Assembly: GCA_005883115.1 (NCBI GenBank)
Contig: VAZQ01000454.1
Location: 1 to 5,240, forward strand
DNA: 5,240 bases
Direction of reading: 5' to 3'
Source: Alphaproteobacteria bacterium
GTDB taxonomy: Bacteria; Pseudomonadota; Alphaproteobacteria; Rhizobiales; Xanthobacteraceae
Shown piece by piece: positions 1 to 5,240 of this stretch. The first letter of the stretch is position 1. Each line of letters starts with the position of its first letter. The notes below the pieces were generated by a model. That model searched no databases and was not told where the DNA came from. It saw only the letters and a program-made list of their open reading frames with translations. A program made the position numbers and the translations under genes.

Positions 1-463
1 CCTTCGGCATCATCGGAATCTCATTCCGGCTCCAGTTCGGTGTCATGCCAAGCCCTAGGAAACCAATACCGAGCGGACGCGCTATTTCCTTCACCTGCGC
101 AAGATGTGCCATGATCTCGGAACAGGTCTGATGCACACTCTCTACCGGCGCGCCGGAGAGTTCGAACTGACCGCCCGGCTCTAGCGTGATCGCGCCGCCG
201 CCGGTCACATCGAATAGACCGATAATGTTGCCTGCCTCGACAATCGGCTCCCAACCCAGCAGATGTTGCATGCCTTCCAGCAGGGCGCGGACGCCACGGC
301 CGCCCTCGTAAGAAACCGGCTGAAGCCCCTCCACCCTGAACACGAACTTCTCGTGCTCGGTGCCGATGCGGAACTGCGAGCTAGGCTTGCTGCCCGCCTC
401 GAACCACGCGACGAGATCGTCGCGCGTTTCGATCGGAGTCATGTCGACTTGGTCGCGAGCCAT
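1..463 (-). CDS. gshA: Glutamate-cysteine ligase, plant/alphaproteobacterial type (GCS2), N-terminal part
   Basis: This gene encodes the N-terminal 154 residues of the cytoplasmic ATP-dependent ligase that joins L-glutamate to L-cysteine, the first step of glutathione synthesis. The rest lies beyond the left edge; full-length relatives are about 450 residues, so roughly a third is present. My translation begins MARDQVDMTP, the usual start of alphaproteobacterial homologues. It contains the family signature GTEHEK at residues 34-39, whose glutamates are expected to act in substrate/Mg binding. It also contains GWEPIVEAGNIIGLFDV (70-86), the glycine-rich turn TGGGAITLEPGGQFELSG (87-104) and IGFLGLGMTPNW (133-144). 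The ATG at 463 is chosen from the conserved N-terminus. Only a weak GGAAA Shine-Dalgarno precedes it. It lies 104 bases downstream of the cupin stop on the same strand, with a hairpin between, so it is probably transcribed separately. No frameshift is visible. Confidence 0.95.
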   Translation of the reverse strand, partial: MARDQVDMTPIETRDDLVAWFEAGSKPSSQFRIGTEHEKFVFRVEGLQPVSYEGGRGVRALLEGMQHLLGWEPIVEAGNIIGLFDVTGGGAITLEPGGQFELSGAPVESVHQTCSEIMAHLAQVKEIARPLGIGFLGLGMTPNWSRNEIPMMPK

Positions 464-492
464 GCAGATTTTCCGGCAGGAAAGGGCCGCGA

Positions 493-513
493 CCTTACAC
501 GGCGGCTGTAAGG
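493..513. repeat. Perfect 7-bp inverted repeat in the gshA leader
   Basis: CCTTACA (493-499) and TGTAAGG (507-513) are exact reverse complements separated by the 7 bases CGGCGGC. The repeat sits 29 bases upstream of the gshA ATG. Read on the minus strand, one arm overlaps a weak sigma70-like promoter: TTGCCC (516-521 on the plus strand), a 16-base spacer, then TGTAAG (494-499). It could be an operator dyad or a leader RNA hairpin. The dyad is seen directly; any regulatory role is inference. Confidence 0.4.
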
Positions 514-535
514 GAGGGCAATTGGGTTCACCCCT

Positions 536-556
536 CGCCGATGCAAAGCATCGGCG
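536..556 (-). terminator. Strong 9-bp hairpin after the cupin gene, putative terminator
   Basis: The arms CGCCGATGC (536-544) and GCATCGGCG (548-556) are perfect reverse complements around a 3-base loop. The structure starts 11 bases after the cupin stop codon, the usual place for an intrinsic terminator or 3'-end-protecting hairpin of the dehydrogenase-cupin transcript. No U-tract follows on either strand: the minus strand continues AGGGGTGAACCC. Termination may therefore be inefficient or Rho-assisted, or the hairpin may only stabilise the transcript. Confidence 0.5.
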
Positions 557-567
557 CCAACCCTCGT

Positions 568-1041
568 CTATGCTCCGCTCTTCGCGTAAAGCTCCCCCGA
601 CCGGCGCGAAAAGCGAAAGCCGCTCTCGTCCCTGTCGTAAACGAGATCGACATCGGCATAATGCGCACGCTCCCGCTTAGCGCGCGTGCCGACCTCGAGG
701 TAGAGTGCATCGCGTTGCGACTTGTTGACGAGATGATGACCGTTGGGCACGCCGGCCTGGAAGCCTGCCGCATCGCCCGGGAGCAACACGGTCGTGCCGC
801 CGTCCTCGATCAGCATGATCTCGCCCTGGAGCACATAGATGAACTCATCTTCGGTCTCATGCCAGTGACGCAGCGCTGAGGCGGCGCCGGGTTTTAGCCG
901 CGTGAGGTTGACCCCGAATTGCGTGAGCCCAGCTACGTCGCCGAGCGCGGTCTTCTCGCGGCCCTCTGTAACGGCACCCCACGGGTCGGGATAGCGGCCT
1001 CTCCTGCGCACAGTGGCTTTCGCAATGTCTATCTTCGGCAT
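568..1041 (-). CDS. Small single-domain cupin protein
   Basis: This is a 157-residue, probably cytoplasmic protein with one cupin_2-type beta-barrel. Cupin motif 1 is visible as RHWHETEDEFIYVLQGE (58-74), with the likely metal ligands H59, H61 and E66 and the closing G73. Motif 2 follows as LPGDAAGF (87-94) and PNGHHLVN (99-106), supplying the fourth ligand at H102 or H103. The full ligand set suggests a metal-binding and possibly catalytic cupin, but these motifs do not identify the substrate. The N-terminal stretch (RYPDPWGAVTEGREKTALGD) and the short C-terminal tail (FRFSRRSGELYAKSGA) resemble those of many small uncharacterised proteobacterial cupins. There is no signal peptide or membrane segment. 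The ATG at 1041 is preceded by a consensus Shine-Dalgarno. The gene starts 21 bases after the dehydrogenase stop, so the two are probably cotranscribed. A specific enzymatic function cannot be assigned. Confidence 0.88.
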   Translation of the reverse strand: MPKIDIAKATVRRRGRYPDPWGAVTEGREKTALGDVAGLTQFGVNLTRLKPGAASALRHWHETEDEFIYVLQGEIMLIEDGGTTVLLPGDAAGFQAGVPNGHHLVNKSQRDALYLEVGTRAKRERAHYADVDLVYDRDESGFRFSRRSGELYAKSGA

Positions 1042-1047
1042 GCGTGC

Positions 1048-1053
1048 CCTCCT
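1048..1053 (-). promoter_or_regulatory. Consensus ribosome binding site of the cupin gene
   Basis: On the minus strand this reads AGGAGG, a perfect Shine-Dalgarno core, 6 bases upstream of the cupin ATG. It lies wholly in the 21-base gap after the dehydrogenase stop. It fixes the cupin start and suggests efficient independent initiation within a shared transcript. It is the only strong Shine-Dalgarno among the starts in this window. Confidence 0.85.
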
Positions 1054-1062
1054 GTGCAGCCG

Positions 1063-2220
1063 TCACAGGCTCCTTGCGATCAGCAGCTTCATGATCTCAT
1101 TGGTGCCGGCGTAGATACGCGTCACCCGCGCATCACGATACATGCGCGAGATCGGAAATTCGTCCATGTAGCCATACCCACCGAAAAACTGCAGGCAGCG
1201 ATCGATGATTTTTCCCTGCAGGTCGGTGAGCCAATACTTCGCCATGGAGGCGGTAACCGTATCGAGCGTGCCGGCAAGGTAACGTTCGATGCAATGGTCG
1301 TGAAACACCCGTGCGATTGTCGCCTCCGCCTTGCACTCGGCAAGTCCGAACTGGGTATTCTGGAATTCGATGAGCTTCTTGCCGAAAGCCGCTCGCTGCT
1401 TGACGTATTCAATGGTGACAGCGAGCGCCCGTTCAAGCATGGCCTGAGCATGCACCGCAACAATGAGGCGCTCGCGCGGCAGATCGCTCATCAGCTGTGC
1501 GAACCCCTGGCCTTCGTCACTGCCGAGCAGGCTCTCCGCCGGCAATTTCACGTCCTCGAAGAACAACTCCGAAGTATCGGCGGAGTCGAGGCCAAGCTTC
1601 TTGAGCTTCCGGCCGCGGCGAAAGCCCATCGCATCCTCGGTCTCCAGCACCATCAGCGACACGCCCTTCGTCCCCGCGCTCGCGTCGGTCTTGGCGACGA
1701 CGATAATCAGATTGGCGTGCTGGCCATTGCTGATGAAAGTCTTTGAGCCGTTGAGCACATACCCGTTGCCGGACTTTTTCGCGGTGGTGCGCACGCCTTG
1801 CAAGTCCGAACCGGTGCCGGGCTCGCTCATGGCGATGGCGCCGACAAGTTCGCCGGTAACGAGCTTCGGCAGCCAGCGACGTTTTTGTTCGTCGGTCCCG
1901 TAATGGAGAATGTAGGGCGCGACGATACCGGAGTGCAGCGGCGCCCCGAACGAATCGAATCCCGCAAGACTCAGTTCCCGGCCGATCACTGCTTCGTGCG
2001 CAAAACTGCCGCCGGCCCCGCCGTACTCTTCGGGAATGGCCGGACAAAGGAGGCCAGCCGAGCCGGCTTTCGTCCAGACTTCGCGGCCATACATGCCCTG
2101 CTCATTCCAGGTATCGAGGTGGGGCACATACTCGGTCGCGATGAAGCGCCGCGCTTGCTCCTCGAGCAGCACGAGGTCCTCGGTCATCCAGCTAGGTGGT
2201 GGGAGGTTTAGGACGCTCAT
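1063..2220 (-). CDS. Acyl-CoA dehydrogenase, long-chain (LCAD)-like
   Basis: This is a complete 385-residue FAD-dependent acyl-CoA dehydrogenase, the usual family length. It is predicted to introduce the alpha,beta double bond into an acyl-CoA and pass electrons to ETF. An alpha-helical N-terminal domain (about 10-125) contains PEEYGGAGG at 63-71. The middle beta domain carries signature 1, AMSEPGTGSDLQG (130-142), and VLNGSKTFISNG (155-166). The C-terminal helical domain includes EYVKQRAAFGKKL (271-283), signature 2 around QFFGGYGYMDE (344-354) with R359 and D363, and RIYAGTNEIM (368-377). In MCAD/SCAD enzymes the catalytic Glu follows the IY of that last motif. Here the residue is Ala371. 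LPRERLIVA (247-255) supplies Glu250, at the position of the catalytic Glu in LCAD and isovaleryl-CoA dehydrogenase. The substrate is unknown. M1 gives a normal length but lacks a good Shine-Dalgarno; M12 (WMTEDLVLL) is an alternative. The cupin gene follows as the probable second gene of the operon. Confidence 0.94.
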   Translation of the reverse strand: MSVLNLPPPSWMTEDLVLLEEQARRFIATEYVPHLDTWNEQGMYGREVWTKAGSAGLLCPAIPEEYGGAGGSFAHEAVIGRELSLAGFDSFGAPLHSGIVAPYILHYGTDEQKRRWLPKLVTGELVGAIAMSEPGTGSDLQGVRTTAKKSGNGYVLNGSKTFISNGQHANLIIVVAKTDASAGTKGVSLMVLETEDAMGFRRGRKLKKLGLDSADTSELFFEDVKLPAESLLGSDEGQGFAQLMSDLPRERLIVAVHAQAMLERALAVTIEYVKQRAAFGKKLIEFQNTQFGLAECKAEATIARVFHDHCIERYLAGTLDTVTASMAKYWLTDLQGKIIDRCLQFFGGYGYMDEFPISRMYRDARVTRIYAGTNEIMKLLIARSL

Positions 2221-2274
2221 GACGAAGCCCGTGTGTCGAGCACCTTATAGGGCATCACCGCACGATGCGAGAGT

Positions 2275-2296
2275 GCGGGCGTTGACAAGTGCCCGC
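2275..2296. repeat. Perfect 6-bp inverted repeat enclosing a TTGACA hexamer
   Basis: GCGGGC (2275-2280) and GCCCGC (2291-2296) are exact reverse complements 10 bases apart. The spacer contains TTGACA (2282-2287), a consensus -35 hexamer on the plus strand. A dyad spanning a -35 box in a divergent promoter region is a plausible operator. It could equally fold as a hairpin in either transcript. Its 55-base distance to the dehydrogenase start favours a regulatory site for that gene. The role is inference. Confidence 0.35.
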
Positions 2297-2430
2297 CGCT
2301 TTCTCACAACGGCCCCAGTCGGGAAAGCAGCGCATGCGATTGGCAGATTGTGCGATAGAGCCGCCCCGCCCGATGGATGACCGCCGGCCGCCCTTTCGGT
2401 TAGAGCGGTTTAGAGTGTCCTTGCGGCGAC

Positions 2431-2451
2431 GCGGCGAAAACAAAACGCCGC
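2431..2451 (+). repeat. Hairpin-forming inverted repeat in the yeiH leader
   Basis: GCGGCG (2431-2436) and CGCCGC (2446-2451) are perfect arms around an A-rich 9-base loop, AAAACAAAA. The repeat lies about 75 bases upstream of the likely yeiH start and is not followed by a U-tract. It may be a leader hairpin or a relic of an intergenic repeat; the region just upstream also has the short direct repeat TAGAG...TAGAG (2401-2415). No function can be assigned. Confidence 0.3.
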
Positions 2452-2524
2452 TCCAGGATGCGAGCGAGCCCAATACCGATATCACGAGGCTCCCGGCCAT
2501 CGGGCGCTGCGCGAAGATCCGGCG

Positions 2525-3571
2525 TTGACGTCTCCCAGCACATCGGCGACCCCAGCTGTGGCGGACATTCGTTCCTCCATTCCTGGAGTGTTGCTGTCCG
2601 CGGCGGTGGCGATCAGCGCCGTCACCGCTGCTCGGCTTCTGGGCGGGATTCTCCCGATTCCCGCCATGGTGGTCGCGCTCGTGATCGGCATCGCGATCAA
2701 TCCGCTTGCCCGGCGAAGATTGTTTCAGCCCGGCATCCTGCTCTGCCTGAGGGTCATCTTGCGTTGGGCCGTCGCCTTGCTCGGCCTGCGGATCGCACTC
2801 GCTGAAATTGCGGCTCTGGGATTGAGCACGGCGATCTTGGTCGTCATCGCCATGGCGATTACCCTAGCTGCCGGTTTCCTGCTGGCACGTCTGTTCGCGT
2901 TGGAGCGCGCTTACGGAGCATTAGCCGGCGCAGGCACCGCAGTATGTGGAGCCTCAGCTACGCTCGCCACATCGATCGTGCTGCCGGACTACAAGGGCAA
3001 GGAGACCGATATCGTCTTCGTCGTAGTCGCCGTGAATGCCCTCTCGACCTTGGCAATGGTCGTGTACCCGCCGTTCTGCACCTGGCTGAGTTTCGACGCG
3101 CAGATCACGGGAATAATGCTGGGGGCGACGATCCATGATGTCGCCCAGGTGGTTGGCGCCGGATACTCGGTATCTGAGACCGCGGGCAATACCGCCGTCA
3201 TTGTCAAGCTGTTTCGCGTGTTTCTCATGCTGCCGCTGGTTCTGGCAATCGGCTGGTTCTTTGCGCGCCGAAGCGTTACGACCACCGCCGCAAGGGTCCC
3301 GATCCCGGTCTTCGCGATCGTTTTCGTAGCTTTGTGCGTCCTCAACAGCATTGCGCCTGCATTTCCCCCGTTTGCGCGAATGCTCGCGTGGATCAAGGCC
3401 CCGTTAATCGAGGCATCGACGTGGGGGTTGTTGCTCGCGATATCGGCACTCGGGCTCGGTACGTCGTTGAGTGGAATCGCCGCACTCGGATGGCGACACG
3501 TCGCGACGGTGACCGGCACAACGCTCGTCATTTTCGCCGTCATGACGGCAGGTCTAATGGTTTTCGCATGA
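2525..3571 (+). CDS. yeiH: YeiH/UPF0324 family inner-membrane protein, putative sulfate exporter family
   Basis: This 348-residue, very hydrophobic protein has about 10-11 predicted membrane spans, roughly at 20-40, 43-60, 70-92, 97-121, 128-150, 161-182, 194-212, 226-246, 258-278, 297-317 and 326-347. It matches the YeiH/UPF0324 family, classed as putative sulfate exporters. Hallmarks are AGAGTAVCGASATLATS (134-150), the GATIHDVAQVVGAG loop (200-213), VKLFRVFLMLP (227-237) and SALGLGTSLSGI (307-318). The first and second resemble the G-x-G-x-x-x-CGA-A and TIH-x-VAQVV motifs of the family. The length is typical. The start is uncertain: the frame opens at 2414 with no ATG, so TTG 2525 is taken, while GTG 2558 or GTG 2588 are alternatives before the first span. 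No strong Shine-Dalgarno supports any of them. The gene stands alone, divergent from the dehydrogenase, with no LysR regulator or sulfonate genes in view, so the substrate is unproven. Confidence 0.93.
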   Translation: MTSPSTSATPAVADIRSSIPGVLLSAAVAISAVTAARLLGGILPIPAMVVALVIGIAINPLARRRLFQPGILLCLRVILRWAVALLGLRIALAEIAALGLSTAILVVIAMAITLAAGFLLARLFALERAYGALAGAGTAVCGASATLATSIVLPDYKGKETDIVFVVVAVNALSTLAMVVYPPFCTWLSFDAQITGIMLGATIHDVAQVVGAGYSVSETAGNTAVIVKLFRVFLMLPLVLAIGWFFARRSVTTTAARVPIPVFAIVFVALCVLNSIAPAFPPFARMLAWIKAPLIEASTWGLLLAISALGLGTSLSGIAALGWRHVATVTGTTLVIFAVMTAGLMVFA

Positions 3572-3587
3572 AGGTCCGCATACATGC

Positions 3588-3600
3588 GCGGGCCGCCCGC
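3588..3600 (+). terminator. Possible weak terminator hairpin after yeiH
   Basis: GCGGG (3588-3592) and CCCGC (3596-3600) form a 5-bp all-GC stem with a 3-base loop, 16 bases after the yeiH stop. There is no U-run, only a moderately T-rich stretch some 10 bases later. The position suits a terminator, but the structure is short and could be chance in GC-rich DNA. Confidence 0.25.
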
Positions 3601-3610
3601 CTCACCGATC

Positions 3611-3626
3611 TTAACATTCTATTTAC
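3611..3626 (+). promoter_or_regulatory. CtrA-box-like site upstream of the PodJ-like gene
   Basis: TTAAC (3611-3615), six bases, then TTTAC (3622-3626) matches 9 of 10 fixed positions of the alphaproteobacterial CtrA full site TTAAC-N6-TTAAC. It lies in the short gap between yeiH and the PodJ-like gene, about 77 bases before the upstream start candidate and 119 before the preferred one. A GANTC methylation motif (GATTC, 3690-3694) lies nearby. Cell-cycle control would fit a polarity factor. Binding is inferred from sequence only. Confidence 0.4.
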
Positions 3627-3744
3627 CCGAACGACAAAAACTGCGCGTAAGGGCTCAGGGGAACTATCCGCCGCCTGCTGACGAGCGCCGATTCGGACGA
3701 GCATGTTCGGCTTCCGCTCCACGCTATTGAACATTGATGTGGGA

Positions 3745-5240
3745 ATGACATCCGGCGTTCCGTGGCAAAGCAAAGAAGTGAGACGACGGACGCGCCGAGC
3801 CGCGTGCGAGGCCGCGCGCCATTGCGGCATCTCAGTCGGCGATTGGCTCGACCGCATCATTCTTGATGCGGCCTCAAAACAAGTTGTCGACCCCAAACGG
3901 CTTAAACAGCCGCGCTATGGTACATATGACGGGACAGCCGACGAAAGCGTCCCGGAACCCTGCTGCTTCGACGACATCGTTGGCCCATTGCGCGACGATC
4001 TTGCCGATATACGCCATGCGCTGCGCCGCTCCATGCCGTCCGAAATACTGCTCGGCATGGCGCAAGCCCTGCAGCAACTTTCGCAAAAAATCCCAAATGT
4101 GGTCGAAAAATTCGAGGCCTCCGATGCCCGGCTCAATCATTTCGAAGCGATCGGGCGGGAATTGGCGAAAGTACTCGTCCATATCGCACGCCAGCAGGCG
4201 GTAAACCGGGCTCCGCTCGCTGCGATGCCGGCATCAGATTTCGATGCACTCGCGCGCGACATTGCCGAGCTGCGCGACAGTGAAACGAAGGTGCAGGGCT
4301 CGCTCGAACTCATCCACGGCGCGCTGGCTAATGTCGTCGATCGGCTTGCCCTGATCGAGACCAACATGAACAACCGGGTCGCGTCGGCACGGGATGCCTT
4401 GCCATCTGCTGCGGCCAGCGCAGATCCGCTTGCGCCGGCGACCCCGGCAACATCGAACGCGCCAGTCGCGTCGGAGGCCCCCGCTACTTCTACAGCGGTC
4501 GAACCGGCTTGCACCAGCGGACCAACGCTTTCCCACCTCCCGATCCGCCCTAAGCTGTCCCGCGAAGATGCGGCGGAATCGCGTTCCGGCGCAGCTGGTG
4601 CTCACAAACCGCTCGCCCCCGCCGATCACGCCCTAGGGTCTGCGGCCGGCAGCGCGAAGCTGTCGGTCCTGCCGGATCACGGCGGCAGATCGGGCCTCAT
4701 CGCCGCAGCGCGACGCGCGGCGCATAGCGCAAGCGGAAGTGTGGCCGACAGGGACAAGGGATTAGCTGCGAGCAAAATCAGCCGTACTGCGCCCGCCAGC
4801 GGCATCGGCAACCCAAACGCCTGGCTCGGCGCAATAGCCGCCACCCTAATCGTGCTTGGGCTTTTTCAGATCGCCAGGATCTTCGTCCTCGCTTCCGATG
4901 AAAGGACAGCGACCGCACCGAGCTACACGGCCATGACGCCCGACCCCATGCTGAGTCCCGTTCCCGGACCTGCGAGTGACAGCGAGCCTACTCTCGCTGC
5001 GCCACTGGCGCCGCTTCTGCGTCGCCCAGCGACCGTTTTATCGACTATCAACGGCGCGACCGTTGCCCCGCCTGCGGTCGATGTCATCGTTCCAGGGTCG
5101 GCGCTAGAACCTGAAGCTACAGGAAAGGTTCGGCCATTGTCGGCTGTGACCAGCAGCGCGCCGGCGGCTGGATTGAGCTCCGCACCCGCGCCAGCCGGGG
5201 TCAGCCCCGACCTCGACTTTGCCGCCTCGCGCCGTGCACA
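3745..5240 (+). CDS. PodJ-like / Sel1-repeat localization factor, N-terminal part
   Basis: This frame stays open for 498 codons to the right edge. The N-terminus, MTSGVPWQ followed by an Arg-rich segment and CGISVGDWLDRIILDAAS (31-48 region), is the basic helix-turn motif that begins PodJ-like proteins of Hyphomicrobiales. Helical, coiled-coil-like stretches follow at about 78-150 and 165-210, including SLELIHGALANVVDRLALIE (187-206), a recurring family motif. Next come a Pro/Ala/Ser/Thr-rich linker (about 213-310), the juxtamembrane motif LIAAARRAAHSA (318-329) and one membrane span (about 360-383). The Pro/Ala-rich remainder should be periplasmic. In relatives, Sel1/TPR repeats and sometimes a peptidoglycan-binding domain follow; these would lie past the edge. 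PodJ proteins organise a cell pole; that role is inferred by similarity. ATG 3745 fits the family N-terminus. ATG 3703 (14 residues longer, with GGA 5 bases upstream) is a real alternative. Confidence 0.85.
   Translation, partial: MTSGVPWQSKEVRRRTRRAACEAARHCGISVGDWLDRIILDAASKQVVDPKRLKQPRYGTYDGTADESVPEPCCFDDIVGPLRDDLADIRHALRRSMPSEILLGMAQALQQLSQKIPNVVEKFEASDARLNHFEAIGRELAKVLVHIARQQAVNRAPLAAMPASDFDALARDIAELRDSETKVQGSLELIHGALANVVDRLALIETNMNNRVASARDALPSAAASADPLAPATPATSNAPVASEAPATSTAVEPACTSGPTLSHLPIRPKLSREDAAESRSGAAGAHKPLAPADHALGSAAGSAKLSVLPDHGGRSGLIAAARRAAHSASGSVADRDKGLAASKISRTAPASGIGNPNAWLGAIAATLIVLGLFQIARIFVLASDERTATAPSYTAMTPDPMLSPVPGPASDSEPTLAAPLAPLLRRPATVLSTINGATVAPPAVDVIVPGSALEPEATGKVRPLSAVTSSAPAAGLSSAPAPAGVSPDLDFAASRRA

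Larger units (their letters stand above)
2221..2524. other. Divergent intergenic region between the dehydrogenase and yeiH genes
   Basis: These 304 bases separate two divergent genes and should hold promoters for both. For the leftward gene, TATAAG on the minus strand (plus-strand 2244-2249) is a good -10 candidate 23 bases before the ATG, but I see no convincing -35 at the right spacing. For rightward transcription, TTGACA (2282-2287) is a perfect -35 hexamer, yet the best -10 at 17 bases is the poor CACAAC. Small dyads include GCATC (2252-2256) with GATGC (2264-2268), and the two repeats listed separately. Short open frames here look like Arg/Pro-rich chance frames. I see no RNA gene or riboswitch that I can recognise. 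Confidence 0.6.

Noticed and set aside
919..1746. A 275-codon plus-strand open frame
   Set aside because: It lies wholly antisense to the well-supported dehydrogenase and the cupin 5' end. Its translation shows no family motif and it is a typical GC-rich shadow frame.
2255..2500. An 81-codon minus-strand frame in the same gap
   Set aside because: It is low-complexity Arg/Ser/Gly-rich, conflicts with the probable promoter region and shows no motif.
2289..2528. A 79-codon plus-strand frame in the divergent gap, ending over the yeiH TTG
   Set aside because: The translation is Arg/Pro-rich with no recognisable domain and no clear Shine-Dalgarno. The overlap with yeiH is suggestive of coupling but not enough to call a gene.
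2989..3585. A 198-codon minus-strand frame
   Set aside because: It is antisense to yeiH, whose family motifs are unmistakable. The antisense translation is Thr/Ala-rich without domain features.
3863..4204. A 113-codon plus-strand frame
   Set aside because: It is an alternative frame inside the PodJ-like gene, with no motif and no start signal of its own.
4137..4629. Minus-strand frames of 125 and 131 codons
   Set aside because: Both are antisense to the PodJ-like frame, in its Ala/Pro-rich linker where GC-rich codons leave all frames open.
1..5240. tRNA, rRNA, CRISPR, insertion sequence, integrase or toxin-antitoxin signatures
   Set aside because: None was recognised on either strand. Gene order and composition look like core chromosome, so no new mobile or defence system is claimed.

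Overview
The window is ordinary high-GC alphaproteobacterial chromosome, most likely from Hyphomicrobiales of the Bradyrhizobium/Rhodopseudomonas/Xanthobacteraceae type. This rests on three things: the start of a plant-type (GCS2) glutamate-cysteine ligase, the G+C-rich codon usage, and a PodJ-like polarity protein of the form found in that group. I see no mobile elements, tRNA or rRNA genes, CRISPR arrays or integration signatures.

Left part, minus strand (1-2220). Reading from right to left there is an LCAD-like acyl-CoA dehydrogenase (2220 to 1063), then a small single-domain cupin protein (1041 to 568), then the first 154 codons of gshA (463 to the left edge). The dehydrogenase and cupin genes are 21 bases apart. 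The cupin gene has a consensus Shine-Dalgarno, so the two probably form an operon. A strong 9-bp hairpin just after the cupin stop probably ends that unit. A second inverted repeat lies in the gshA leader.

Middle (2221-2524). This is a divergent intergenic region of about 300 bases between the dehydrogenase (leftward) and a YeiH-family membrane protein (rightward). It contains two inverted repeats and no convincing gene.

Right part, plus strand (2525-5240). First comes a complete YeiH/UPF0324 putative sulfate-exporter-family gene, apparently started by TTG. After a short gap with a CtrA-box-like sequence comes a long frame, open to the right edge. It encodes the N-terminal ~498 residues of a PodJ/Sel1-type localization factor: an N-terminal basic motif, helical coiled-coil segments, a Pro/Ala-rich linker, one membrane span and the start of a periplasmic Pro/Ala-rich region.

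The genes do not form one pathway. They cover thiol biosynthesis, acyl-CoA oxidation, anion export and cell polarity. I found no clearly novel system. The most useful observations are the long polarity-protein frame with its CtrA-like site, the LCAD-type position of the catalytic glutamate in the dehydrogenase, and several perfect inverted repeats in the intergenic gaps.
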